From contig DASWRI010000038.1 of NCBI GenBank assembly GCA_036403235.1, positions 1 through 52,125 on the forward strand: DNA of 52,125 nucleotides, in the 5' to 3' direction. The position numbers and the translations under genes were made by a program. The first letter of the stretch is position 1. Each line of letters starts with the position of its first letter. Below, in pieces: positions 33,831 to 42,418 of this stretch. The DNA is from JBGTFE01 sp036403235. GTDB taxonomy: Bacteria > Acidobacteriota > Blastocatellia > Pyrinomonadales > Pyrinomonadaceae. The notes under the pieces are model-generated. The model saw only the letters and a program-made list of their open reading frames with translations. It searched no databases and had not been told where the DNA came from.

Positions 33831-34736
33831 ATGAACGCTGAGACGCAATGCGTCAAAAACAATCTCGGTTTGGTCTGTATCACGACTTCGGACGAAGTGC
33901 GTTATAAAACTGTCACGCGCAAAGCGCTTTTGCAGATGGACGAGACGGCGCAGGCGGAAAAGCTGCGCTCGATTTACGCCGCAAATATCGGAATACTGCA
34001 AAAAGCGATTCGATTTTGCGCGGCGCGAGCGATACGGCTTTATCGAATGACTTCGGCGCTTTTTCCCTTCTCCGACGAAGCGCTGGGCGCCCGAATTTTA
34101 GAAACGCAGTTTGCGCCGGCGCTCGCCGAAATCGGTGCGGGCGCGCTCGCCGGAGGCTTGCGTCTAGTGCTTCATCCCGACCAGTTCGTCGTTTTAAGCT
34201 CGGATTCGAACGACGTTATTGCAAACAGCGTCAAAATTTTAAAAATGCACGCCAAAACGATGGATTTGCTTATGCAGCCGCGCTCGGAATGGGCGGCGAT
34301 GAACATTCACGGCGGAAAATCCGGCCGCATCGATAAATTGGTTGCGACGGTCGAAAGCCTGCCCGAAGAAATCCGCTCGCGCATCACGTTTGAAAACGAC
34401 GAATACGCCTACAGCTCAAAGGAAATTTTGGAAGTCTGCCGCCGCGCGCGCGTTCCGATGGTTTTCGACGCGCATCACCATGTCTGCCGTGAAGGGCTGG
34501 AAGATTACAACGATAAATCGGTTGCGGACGCGTTCTGGGCGGCGCGCGAAACGTGGGCCAATCCCGCCAATCAAATGGTTCATATCTCGAACGGGCGCGA
34601 AAAGTTCGGCGACCGCGCGCACAGCGATTTAATTTCTGCGATGCCCGGCGTTTTCCGCTTCGCTCCGTGGATTGAAGTCGAGGCCAAACACAAGGAAATC
34701 GCGATTGCCAGATTACAGAAAGATTGGCTCAGATAG
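33831..34736 (+). CDS. uvsE: UV damage endonuclease UvsE
   Basis: 301 aa TIM-barrel nuclease that nicks DNA 5' to UV lesions as an alternative to UvrABC. Visible motifs: NNLGLVCITTSDEVRYKTVT at the start, YRMTSALFPFSD, LRLVLHPDQFVVLSSD, MNIHGGKSGRID, RITFENDEYAYS, VFDAHHHVC and IEVEAKHKE. The metal-binding His/Glu/Asp set of the family is present. No other repair gene adjoins. A ~115-bp repeat follows. Confidence 0.92.
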   Translation: MNAETQCVKNNLGLVCITTSDEVRYKTVTRKALLQMDETAQAEKLRSIYAANIGILQKAIRFCAARAIRLYRMTSALFPFSDEALGARILETQFAPALAEIGAGALAGGLRLVLHPDQFVVLSSDSNDVIANSVKILKMHAKTMDLLMQPRSEWAAMNIHGGKSGRIDKLVATVESLPEEIRSRITFENDEYAYSSKEILEVCRRARVPMVFDAHHHVCREGLEDYNDKSVADAFWAARETWANPANQMVHISNGREKFGDRAHSDLISAMPGVFRFAPWIEVEAKHKEIAIARLQKDWLR

Positions 34737-34741
34737 ATTGA

Positions 34742-34856
34742 AAGAGAATGGACAGGATAAATTGTTTTTAAATTTAAGATTCAAGTTTTACTTTAAATCT
34801 TTAAATAAAAAAGTTTCCATCCTGCCTATCCTGTCCATCGTGTTTCAATTTTCTTC
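34742..34856. repeat. ~115-bp GGACAGGAT/ATCCTGTCC element, copy 2
   Basis: The ends GAATGGACAGGATAAATTG and ATCCTGTCCATCGTGTTTC are imperfect complements. The middle (AAGATTCAAGTTTTACTTTA) matches the centre of the copy at 27763-27870, so the family has a conserved unpaired core, not only conserved ends. It lies between uvsE and the SpoIID-like gene. Confidence 0.75.
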
Positions 34857-34892
34857 TCTATCTAATTCGTCTGTGTGGTAAAATTTATCGTT

Positions 34893-37220
34893 ATGCTTGC
34901 ACGCCTTGTTTTCTTATTTTTACTTTTCGCTTCGTTCATATCTACAATTTCAGCCGCCGAGACCGAATATTTGTATATGACGGGCGAGCCTTTAATCCGC
35001 ATCGGTCTGTCGACCAACGCGCGCTCGGTTTCGATTGCGACGACCGACTCGCAGCTCGTCGCGGCGTCTCCGGACGAGCCGAACAAGCTGCTGGCGACGA
35101 CGAGCGTTTCCATCACGGCGCGCGCTTATCGCCCGCCGGAAATCGAGATTTATAATTTCGAGATTCCGAATATCGAAACGCAAATCGAGGCCGACTCGAC
35201 GGCCGGCGACATTCGCGAAACGACCGGCGAAAAGACGTTTGTCAGCATCGATGCGGCGACCGGAAAATGGCGCGTGCGCATCGGCGAAGCGAAGGAAATC
35301 ATCGAGGAAGCAAATCAATTCAAAAACGGTCTGGCCGAAAAGGGTTTTGACGACGTGGTCATCGTCACCGAAAAAAAAGTGCAGCCGTCGGACGACGCCG
35401 TCGCGCTTTCGGAGCAGTTGAAAAAAGGCGGAAAAACCGAGGTGCGAAGTCTCGTCAAACCGACCGGCTCGACTCAACCGACCAACACGAGCCAGCCGCT
35501 CGACACAAATCTGCGCGAAGTCATCGTCAACGGCAAAAGCGAAATCGCAAAATTTTCGTCGCTCAAGCCGGTCGCCTTCGGCTCGCTCAACGAGCGCGCC
35601 GTGCCGGTCAAGTTAAACGGCAAATCGTATCGCGGAAAAATCGAGGTTTTCGTCAATTCGCGCGGAACTTTGACGGTCGTCAACGTCGTGCCGATTGAAG
35701 ACTATCTTTTGGGCGTCGTGCCGCGCGAGCTCGGTTTGCCGTCGCTCGAAGCGGAAAAGGCGCAGGCGGTCGCGGCGCGGACTTACGCCATCGCCAACCG
35801 GGACGGCTTCGGCTCGCAGGGGTTTGATTTGCTCCCGACCATCTATTCGCAGGTTTACGGCGGCGTCTCGGCGGAAACTTCGATGGGAACCGAGGCCGTT
35901 TCGCAGACGCGCGGCATCGTTGCGACCTACGACGGAAAACCGATAAACGCGCTGTACACATCGACCTGCGGCGGGCGAACGGAAAACTCAGAAAACATTT
36001 TCGAATTTGCCGAGCCGTATCTGCGCGGCGTCGAATGCTCGCTCGAAGGGCGCAAACATTTCGAGCCTTTTATGATAAAAACGGTGCGCCAGCCGGCCAA
36101 GCTGCGCGACGAGCAAAATCTGGAATTAGCGCGCACGATGTCGCTTTTCGCCGCCGTCGGCGGTTTTCAATTAAATACTTTGCAGATGACCGACGAATGG
36201 TTCGAGGACGCGCCGACGCAGAGCGAGCTTTCAAACTGGATGAATCAGCTCGCTTCGCACTTCGGCAAAACCTTCCCGAACGTGACGAAGGATTCGGCCA
36301 AGCCCTTGGAGCTGGCGCGAATTTTATCGACGATGATTTACGGTGAAAATTACGCCAACACGCTTTTGTCCGACGCCGACATCGGCTATCAACTGACGTT
36401 TGACGACGCCGCGGAAATCCCGAAAGAGCGCCGCGCCGACGTCGCAATCCTGCTGCGCGACGGCTGGTTCGCGATTTATCCCGATTTGACCATCAAGCCG
36501 AACAAATCATTTTCGCGCGCCAAGATGCTCCAGTTAATCAAGCAGATTTACGATAAAAAGAAATGGATGCCGAGCCTGCAAAGCGGCGTCACCGAAGCGA
36601 CCGAAAACGGTTTGTTAAATCTGCGCGTCGGCAAAGGCAAAAGAAGCGTCGCCATTCGACCGGACGTTTTTCTTTTCCGGCAGTTCGGCGAGCAGTTTTA
36701 TCCGATTAGAGAAACCGCGCTCGTCGGCGGCGAATCGGTAAATTTTCAGACGGACGCCTCGGGCGCGGTAATTTATCTTGAAATCAAACCCGCCGACACG
36801 ACCGTCACGGCCGAAAAAATGTCGCCGTTTACGCTCTGGAACACGTCGCTTTCGCCTTCGGCCGTTCAGTCGCGTCTCTCGCGCTACGTCCGCGGGCTCG
36901 GCTCTCTGATTGACGTAAAAGTCGCCCGTCAAGGCTATTCGCGCCGCGCCGTCGATTTGGAAATCGTCGCCTCAAACGGCACGTTTCACCTCAAGGGCGG
37001 AAAAATCCGCTCGGCGCTGCGTCTCCGCGAACAGCTTTTCGTCATCAATAAAAGCTACGCGGGCGGGCGCGCGACTTCCTACACATTCACCGGACGCGGC
37101 TGGGGACACGGCGTCGGCATGTGCCAGTACGGCGCTTACGGCCTCGGCAAAATGGGCGTCAAATACGATGCGATTTTGAAACATTATTACACCGGAATCG
37201 ATTTGACTAAGGCTTATTAA
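34893..37220 (+). CDS. SpoIID/LytB domain protein, secreted
   Basis: 775 aa from the ATG at 34893 (a GTG at 34875 is less likely). A signal peptide ends near STISA. The SpoIID core (about 225-390) shows VNSRGTLTVVNVVPIEDYLL, GVVPRELGLPSLEAEKAQAV (probable catalytic Glu) and YTSTCGGRTENSE. The closing motif GRGWGHGVGMCQYGAYGLGK comes only near residue 750, after an insertion of about 340 residues. The insertion includes an SLH-like stretch (DVAILLRDGWFAIYPDLTIK). SpoIID is a lytic transglycosylase for denuded peptidoglycan strands. No sporulation genes are here, so cell-wall remodelling is more likely. Its stop overlaps the next start by one base. Confidence 0.88.
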   Translation: MLARLVFLFLLFASFISTISAAETEYLYMTGEPLIRIGLSTNARSVSIATTDSQLVAASPDEPNKLLATTSVSITARAYRPPEIEIYNFEIPNIETQIEADSTAGDIRETTGEKTFVSIDAATGKWRVRIGEAKEIIEEANQFKNGLAEKGFDDVVIVTEKKVQPSDDAVALSEQLKKGGKTEVRSLVKPTGSTQPTNTSQPLDTNLREVIVNGKSEIAKFSSLKPVAFGSLNERAVPVKLNGKSYRGKIEVFVNSRGTLTVVNVVPIEDYLLGVVPRELGLPSLEAEKAQAVAARTYAIANRDGFGSQGFDLLPTIYSQVYGGVSAETSMGTEAVSQTRGIVATYDGKPINALYTSTCGGRTENSENIFEFAEPYLRGVECSLEGRKHFEPFMIKTVRQPAKLRDEQNLELARTMSLFAAVGGFQLNTLQMTDEWFEDAPTQSELSNWMNQLASHFGKTFPNVTKDSAKPLELARILSTMIYGENYANTLLSDADIGYQLTFDDAAEIPKERRADVAILLRDGWFAIYPDLTIKPNKSFSRAKMLQLIKQIYDKKKWMPSLQSGVTEATENGLLNLRVGKGKRSVAIRPDVFLFRQFGEQFYPIRETALVGGESVNFQTDASGAVIYLEIKPADTTVTAEKMSPFTLWNTSLSPSAVQSRLSRYVRGLGSLIDVKVARQGYSRRAVDLEIVASNGTFHLKGGKIRSALRLREQLFVINKSYAGGRATSYTFTGRGWGHGVGMCQYGAYGLGKMGVKYDAILKHYYTGIDLTKAY

Positions 37221-37906
37221 TGGCAAATGAAATTATCTCATACATGGAGATGTGTATTCGCGAGAAAACATCTCTCCAACGCGGAATGAATTTTCGCATC
37301 GGTAGAAGTTATTCAGTTATTTTAATGTCAACGCGTAAAAATGCGCCTTATAAAGACGAAATTATCGAAGATGGAACTGTTCTGATTTATGAAGGACACG
37401 ACATTCCCAAAAATCCTTATAATCTTAATCCAAAAGAAGTCGACCAATCTGAAAAAAATTTTACAGGCAGCTTAACGCAAAACGGAAAATTTCACAAAGC
37501 GGCGCAAGATTATAAAAATAATTTGCGTGCTGCCGAACTCGTAAAGGTTTATGAAAAAATTCGAGACGGAATTTGGTCATACAACGGGATTTTTGAATTA
37601 ATAGATTCGTGGATTGAAAACGACAGCCAAAGACATGTTTTCAAATTCAAACTCGTTGCCATTGAAGATATTGATTTAACTTCTGAAACAATCGAACTCC
37701 ACGAACGGAGACGAATTATTCCAACCGAAATAAAACTCGAAGTCTGGAAAAGAGACGAAGGAAAATGTGTCGAGTGCGGAGCTAAAGATGAATTACACTT
37801 TGACCATATTTTGCCGTTTTCAAAAGGCGGGACTTCAATCAAAACGGAAAACGTTCAGCTTTTATGCGCGCGGCACAATCTAGCTAAGAGCAACAAGATA
37901 ATTTAG
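37220..37906 (+). CDS. SRA-HNH endonuclease, probable modification-dependent (type IV-like)
   Basis: 228 aa. The C-terminal HNH domain has zinc cysteines Cys183, Cys186 (CVECG) and Cys216, with HFDH (193-196), Asn211 and His219 (LLCARHN). The N-terminal ~150 residues look like an SRA-type base-flipping domain: YSVILMSTRKNAPY, IYEGHDIPKN, GSLTQNGKFHKAA, VYEKIRDGIWSYNGIFELID. The last contains a YDG-like motif (YNG) and Trp131. SRA-HNH proteins such as TagI and ScoMcrA cut DNA with modified cytosine; the substrate here is not known. The gene is richer in A+T than its neighbours and starts in the TAATG overlap with the SpoIID-like gene, so it looks acquired yet coupled. No methyltransferase adjoins. 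Confidence 0.82.
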   Translation: MANEIISYMEMCIREKTSLQRGMNFRIGRSYSVILMSTRKNAPYKDEIIEDGTVLIYEGHDIPKNPYNLNPKEVDQSEKNFTGSLTQNGKFHKAAQDYKNNLRAAELVKVYEKIRDGIWSYNGIFELIDSWIENDSQRHVFKFKLVAIEDIDLTSETIELHERRRIIPTEIKLEVWKRDEGKCVECGAKDELHFDHILPFSKGGTSIKTENVQLLCARHNLAKSNKII

Positions 37907-37929
37907 CTGTCATAAATTCAAAATCTACT

Positions 37930-38025
37930 ATGAGATTTTCCCGCAAACAAATCATCGGCTCGCTCATCCTTCTCGGCGCAATACTGCTGCTCGCAATTAT
38001 TAGGCTTGTAATTTCTCCGGAGTAA
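37930..38025 (+). CDS. Possible 31-aa single-pass membrane peptide
   Basis: A short frame starts MRFSRKQIIGSLILLGAILL and ends with a TAA. It has a basic N-terminus then about 20 hydrophobic residues (ILLGAILLLAIIRLVI), as in small membrane proteins. It starts 24 bases after the endonuclease gene and its codon use is like the surrounding genes. There is no clear ribosome site, so it may be chance. Confidence 0.4.
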   Translation: MRFSRKQIIGSLILLGAILLLAIIRLVISPE

Positions 38026-38032
38026 ATTTCAT

Positions 38033-38088
38033 CACAGAGACACAGAGGCACAGAGAAAATTAAAAAATCTCTGTGCCTCTGTGGTTAG
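38033..38088. repeat. Perfect 16-bp CACAGAGG-type palindrome
   Basis: CACAGAGGCACAGAGA (38041-38056) pairs exactly with 38068-38083 around an A/T loop. It separates the SRA-HNH side from the converging GH92 gene; probable bidirectional terminator. Same type as 19257-19331. Confidence 0.85.
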
Positions 38089-38094
38089 AATTTT

Positions 38095-40380
38095 CTATGC
38101 TTTCGGTTTGTCGCTCATATAAAACGTGATTCGCCCGCCGCCGATAATTTCGGCGTGCGTCAGGTAGTTTCGATTGAGCGTCTGCCCGTTGACGACGACT
38201 TTTTCGACGTAGACGTTTTTGTCCGATTGATTCATCGCTTCAATCGTCAGGGTTTTGCCGTTTTCGAGTTTCAAAACCGCCGTTTTTACCGCCGGGCTGC
38301 CGAGCGCGTACTGGTCGGACGCGGGTGCGACCGGGTAAAATCCCAAAGAACTGAAAAGATACCACGCCGACATCTGACCGCAGTCGTCGTTGCCACCGAG
38401 GCCGTCGGGCGACGCCCTGTATTGATTTTTCAAAATCATGCGCACGCGCTCCTGCGTTTTCTGCGGCTCGTCGGCCCAGTTGTAGAGATACGCGACGTGA
38501 TGCGAAGGCTCGTTGCCGTGAATGTAGTTTCCGATAATTCCGTCGCGCGTGATGTCCTCGGTTTCGGCGAAAAACGAATCGGGCAGCTGCATCGTGAAAA
38601 GCTCGTCGAGATGCGCCGCAAATTTCTTTTTGCCGCCCATCATCCGAATCATCTCGTCGGGATTATGCGGAACGTAAAGACTGTAATTCCACGCGTTTCC
38701 CTCGATAAATCCTTGCCCTTCGGTTTTCAAAGGGTCGAATTTCTCGCCGAATTTGCCGCTCGACAGCTTCGGGCGCATAAAGCCGACCGACGAGTCGTAG
38801 ACGTTTTTCCAGTTTTCCGAACGCTTGATAAATTCGTTGTAAATTTCCGTCCGGTTCAGCTTTTTCGCCATTTGCGCGATGGCCCAGTCGTCGTAGGCGT
38901 ATTCGAGAGTTTTCGATACGGACGAGGAATTTTTGTCTTCCGGCACGTAGCCGAGCGACATATAAAATTCCAGACCGTCGTAATATTTCGTCCGCGCCGT
39001 CTGAACCGAAGCGTCGAGCGCTTTCTGGGCGTCGAGGCCTTTGATATTGCCTTTGACGACGGCGTCGGCGATGACCGAAACCGAATGATAGCCAATCATG
39101 CACCAGTTTTCGTTGGCGTAATGCGACCAGACGGGCAGCATTTTGTGCACGCTCTGGTCGTAATGCGCCATCATCGATTGAATCATATCGCGGTTGCGCG
39201 CGGGCTGTACGATGTTGAAAAACGGGTGCAGCGCGCGATACGTGTCCCAGAGCGAAAACGTCGTGTAATTGGTAAATCCTTTGGCGTTATGCGTGTTCTG
39301 GTCGAGGCCTTTATAATTGCCGTCCGTGTCCATATAAACGGTCGGCGAGAGAAACGTGTGATAAAGCGCGGTGTAAAAATTTACTAAATCGTCTTTCTTT
39401 TCGGCGGTAACGGCGATTTTTCCGAGCTCTTTGTTCCACGCCGCCTGCCCTTCGCGTTTTGTTTTTTCAAAATCCCAGTGCGGAATTTCCGTGTTTAGAT
39501 TTTTCATCGCGCCATCGGTCGAAACGGGCGAGAGCGCAAATTTTACTTTGATTTTTTCGTCTTTCGCGGTTTTGAAATCAAAAAAGGCGCGAATCTGCTT
39601 GCCCGCCGCTTCGGGGAAATTTTTCGACTGGTCGAATTTGCGCCAGAAGCCGCGATAAGTCTGCGTCTCGAAATTTTTGAAGCCGTAATTCGTAAAAGGC
39701 TTGGAAAATTCCATCGCAAAATAGACGGTTCTGGTTCGCGCCCAGCCGTTTGTCTGGCGGTAGCCGACGACGGTGTGGTCGTTTTCAACTCTTACAAAAG
39801 TCCAGACGTTTTTATCGTCGTAGTTGTAAATTCCGTGCATTAAATCGAGAATGATGTGCGCGCTGTCGGATTGCGGGAAAGTGTATTGATGAAAGCCGAC
39901 GCGCGTCGTCGTCGTCAGTTCCGCCAGAATATTGTCGTCGTCGAGCCGGACGCGATAATAATTCGGCTCGACCGTCTCGCTGTCGTGCGAAAAGGCGGAG
40001 CGAAAACCGCTTTTCGGATTATTTTTGTCGCCCGGCTCTAATTGCAAATCGCCGACGGTCGGCATAATCAGAAAATCGCCCAAATCCGAATGTCCCGTGC
40101 CCGAAAAATGCGTGTGCGCGAAACCGACGATGGTTTTATCGTCGTATTGATAACCGGCGCAGTATTTGTAAACGTCCGGGTTGTATTTTCCATTTATGAG
40201 ATACGGCTGATTGTCCGTGTCGGGCGAAAGCTGGACGGCGCCGAACGGCACGGTCGCGCCGGGAAACGTGTGTCCCATTTTCCGCGTGCCGATGAGCGGA
40301 TTGACGTATTGAATGTAATTTTGCGCGAATAAATTCGCTTGCAGAGCCAGAAGGACGAAGCAGACAAAAACTTTTTTCAT
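38095..40380 (-). CDS. Glycoside hydrolase family 92 alpha-mannosidase
   Basis: 761 aa with a signal peptide (VFVCFVLLALQANLFAQ), so extracytoplasmic. The GH92 opening YVNPLIGTRKMGHTFPGATV and AHTHFSGTGHSDLGD are clear. The catalytic domain has TTFSLWDTYRALHPFFNI, the probable acid Glu in FIEGNAWNYSLYVPHN and the base aspartates in LGGNDDCGQMSAWYLFSSLG. GH92 enzymes are calcium-dependent, inverting exo-alpha-mannosidases acting on mannans or N-glycans; linkage preference cannot be read here. With the GH97 enzyme it suggests polysaccharide or glycoprotein scavenging. No transporter or regulator adjoins. Confidence 0.94.
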   Translation of the reverse strand: MKKVFVCFVLLALQANLFAQNYIQYVNPLIGTRKMGHTFPGATVPFGAVQLSPDTDNQPYLINGKYNPDVYKYCAGYQYDDKTIVGFAHTHFSGTGHSDLGDFLIMPTVGDLQLEPGDKNNPKSGFRSAFSHDSETVEPNYYRVRLDDDNILAELTTTTRVGFHQYTFPQSDSAHIILDLMHGIYNYDDKNVWTFVRVENDHTVVGYRQTNGWARTRTVYFAMEFSKPFTNYGFKNFETQTYRGFWRKFDQSKNFPEAAGKQIRAFFDFKTAKDEKIKVKFALSPVSTDGAMKNLNTEIPHWDFEKTKREGQAAWNKELGKIAVTAEKKDDLVNFYTALYHTFLSPTVYMDTDGNYKGLDQNTHNAKGFTNYTTFSLWDTYRALHPFFNIVQPARNRDMIQSMMAHYDQSVHKMLPVWSHYANENWCMIGYHSVSVIADAVVKGNIKGLDAQKALDASVQTARTKYYDGLEFYMSLGYVPEDKNSSSVSKTLEYAYDDWAIAQMAKKLNRTEIYNEFIKRSENWKNVYDSSVGFMRPKLSSGKFGEKFDPLKTEGQGFIEGNAWNYSLYVPHNPDEMIRMMGGKKKFAAHLDELFTMQLPDSFFAETEDITRDGIIGNYIHGNEPSHHVAYLYNWADEPQKTQERVRMILKNQYRASPDGLGGNDDCGQMSAWYLFSSLGFYPVAPASDQYALGSPAVKTAVLKLENGKTLTIEAMNQSDKNVYVEKVVVNGQTLNRNYLTHAEIIGGGRITFYMSDKPKA

Positions 40381-40454
40381 ATTCGGAGTTTCCAGAAGAC
40401 AGCTAAAAATACTATATTCTTTGTTCCGAAAATTGACAAAGATTCCTAAAAATT

Positions 40455-40973
40455 ATGAGCCGACAAATTCAAATCAGACGATTGACCACGCACGATTGTC
40501 AGGCGATTGCCAAAGCGTTTCTAAAACAGGACTGGCATAAACCGTCCGAGCAGTTTGAGAAATATCTGGCCGAGCAGGAAAGCGGCGAACGCGTCGTGCT
40601 TGTGGCGGAATTTGAAGACGAATTCGCGGGTTATCTGACGATTATTCAAAAATCGAAATATCCGCATTTTCGGCGAGAAAACATTCCCGAAATCAGCGAT
40701 TTTAATGTTTTAATCAAATTCAGAAGACGAGGCATCGGCGCGGCTTTGATGGACGCGGCGGAAAATCTGATTGCCGAAACGTCGAAAATTGCGGGCATCG
40801 GCGTCGGTCTGACGCACGATTACGGCGCAGCGCAGCGTCTTTACGTCAAACGCGGATATATACCGGACGGAAACGGAATTTTTCAAGGAGATAATTTTTT
40901 GAAATACGGCGACCGGATAATTGTCGACGACGATTTGACATTGTGGCTGACTAAAAGTTTATCGAAATCTTAA
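40455..40973 (+). CDS. GNAT family N-acetyltransferase
   Basis: 172 aa. It has the usual GNAT order: IQIRRLTTHDCQAIAKAF at the start, FAGYLTI, FNVLIKFRRRGIGAALMDAA (acetyl-CoA loop R-R-x-G-I-G) and AAQRLYVKRGYIPDG. The acceptor is unknown. It is divergent from the GH92 gene and followed by miaA after 101 bp. Confidence 0.88.
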   Translation: MSRQIQIRRLTTHDCQAIAKAFLKQDWHKPSEQFEKYLAEQESGERVVLVAEFEDEFAGYLTIIQKSKYPHFRRENIPEISDFNVLIKFRRRGIGAALMDAAENLIAETSKIAGIGVGLTHDYGAAQRLYVKRGYIPDGNGIFQGDNFLKYGDRIIVDDDLTLWLTKSLSKS

Positions 40974-41074
40974 AACAAAAAGCCCTCGTTATACTGCCCG
41001 CCCGCAAAAACTTTTTTATCATTACTTTGGGTAGTAATTTTTGCGATTGCGAAAATTTTCCTTAAACTGTTTAA

Positions 41075-42019
41075 GTGCCGGACGAAAAATCTGAAAAAAA
41101 CATCTACGCCATCGCGGGCGCGACCGCTTCGGGCAAAACCGCGCTCGGCGTCGAATTGGCTTTAAGATTAGGCGGCGAGATTATCAACTGCGATTCGGTG
41201 CAGATTTATCGCCGAATCGAGATTGCGACCGCCAAGCCGTCGGAAGAAGAAAAACGCGGCGTCCGGCATCATCTGATTGATTACGTCGCGCCCGAAATCA
41301 ACTACACCGCCGCCGACTGGGCGCGCGATGCCGCCGAAAAAATCCGCGAAATCGAAGCGCGCGGACGCATTCCGATTCTGGTCGGCGGAACGGGTTTTTA
41401 TCTGAACGCTTTGCGCCGGCCTTTTTTTGAAAGCCCGAAAACCGACGAAAATTTAAGAGAAAAATTACGCCGCGTCAAAGAGCAAAAAGGCGCCGGGCAT
41501 TTGCACAAAATTCTCCAAAAAGTCGATAAAGCTTCGGCCGAAAAGCTTTTTCCGCGCGATTACGTGCGCACGATGCGCGCGCTCGAAGTTTTTTTTCAAA
41601 CCGGAAGACGCCTTTCGGAAGTTCAGCCGAAACGCGAAAAGCCGCCCGAATTTGCCGGAAGAATAAAGATTTTCGTGTTAAATCCGCCGCGCGCAGAGCT
41701 TTACCGGAGAATCAACGAGCGCGCCGAAATTCATTTTGAAAAAGGCCTCGTCGCAGAAGTCAGGAATTTGCGAGAAAGCGGTCTGCGCGACGACACGAAC
41801 GCGCTCGGCGCTCACGGCTACCGGCGCGTCTGCGAATTTTTGCGCGGCGAGCGCACACTCGAAAGCGCCGTCGAGCAGACCAAGCAGGACGTTCGAAATT
41901 ATGCCAAACGCCAGATGACATGGTTTCGGCGCGAACAAGACGTCATCTGGCTCGAAGGCTTCGGCGACGATAAAAAAACACAGGAGACGCTTTGGGAAAT
42001 TATAAAAACTGAAAGCTGA
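41075..42019 (+). CDS. miaA: tRNA dimethylallyltransferase
   Basis: 314 aa from a GTG at 41075; no ATG is available in frame. MiaA adds a dimethylallyl group to A37 of tRNAs that read UNN codons. The Walker A motif is AGATASGKTALG, then INCDSVQIYRRIEIATAKPS, VRHHLIDYV, ILVGGTGFYLNAL and the closing KRQMTWFRRE. The stop codon lies in a palindromic repeat. The order miaA-hfq is conserved in many bacteria, supporting the assignment. Here hfq has its own promoter. Confidence 0.95.
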   Translation: MPDEKSEKNIYAIAGATASGKTALGVELALRLGGEIINCDSVQIYRRIEIATAKPSEEEKRGVRHHLIDYVAPEINYTAADWARDAAEKIREIEARGRIPILVGGTGFYLNALRRPFFESPKTDENLREKLRRVKEQKGAGHLHKILQKVDKASAEKLFPRDYVRTMRALEVFFQTGRRLSEVQPKREKPPEFAGRIKIFVLNPPRAELYRRINERAEIHFEKGLVAEVRNLRESGLRDDTNALGAHGYRRVCEFLRGERTLESAVEQTKQDVRNYAKRQMTWFRREQDVIWLEGFGDDKKTQETLWEIIKTES

Positions 42020-42079
42020 GAACTAGGAACTGAAAGCCAGGTTCGTCAGTTTTCAGTTCTCAGTTTTCAGTTTTCACTT
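42005..42079. repeat. GAACTGAAA-word palindrome overlapping the miaA stop
   Basis: AACTGAAAGCTGAGAACT (42008-42025) pairs imperfectly with AGTTCTCAGTTTTCAGTT (42055-42072). It overlaps the miaA stop codon and could end that transcript before the hfq promoter. Same words as 17499-17566. Confidence 0.72.
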
Positions 42080-42104
42080 AAGTCCCTCTTTTGTGAAATT
42101 TTTC

Positions 42105-42132
42105 TTGTATGTGAAAACAAATTTGCTATAAT
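42105..42132 (+). promoter_or_regulatory. Probable sigma-70 promoter for hfq-tmk
   Basis: A -35-like TTGTAT (42105-42110) and a perfect -10 TATAAT (42127-42132) are 16 bp apart. The -10 box ends 43 bases before the hfq ATG. Confidence 0.65.
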
Positions 42133-42175
42133 CAATGTGCAATTACAAATCTATGTAAATAAAAGAGAAAATGTT

Positions 42176-42412
42176 ATGGAAAAACCAACTGCCCAAAACA
42201 TACAGGATGCGTTTTTAAACACGGCCCGGCGTGAAAGATACAACGTCATCATCCATTTATTACACGGCGCAACACTTGCGGGCAGAATCAGAAGTTTTGA
42301 TAAATTTTCGGTATTGCTCGACGTCGGCGGACAGGATTTTTTGATTTTTAAACACGCTATTTCGACCGTTTCGCAGGAGCGACAGGACAGACGGAAAATC
42401 GATTCGGAATAA
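42176..42412 (+). CDS. hfq: RNA chaperone Hfq
   Basis: 78 aa from the ATG at 42176, with AGAGAAAA upstream; the ATG five bases earlier is out of frame. The Sm fold is clear: NIQDAFLNTARRERYNVIIH (Sm1 region) with GRIRSFDKFSVLLDV, then the Sm2 motif IFKHAISTV, close to the classic YKHAIS. It lacks the long tail of enterobacterial Hfq. It acts on small RNA-mRNA pairing as a hexamer. It lies six bases ahead of tmk. Confidence 0.95.
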   Translation: MEKPTAQNIQDAFLNTARRERYNVIIHLLHGATLAGRIRSFDKFSVLLDVGGQDFLIFKHAISTVSQERQDRRKIDSE

Positions 42413-42418
42413 AACATT

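Noticed and set aside
38155..39387. A 410-residue open frame opposite the GH92 gene
   Set aside because: Also an antisense shadow; the GH92 motifs on the minus strand are complete.
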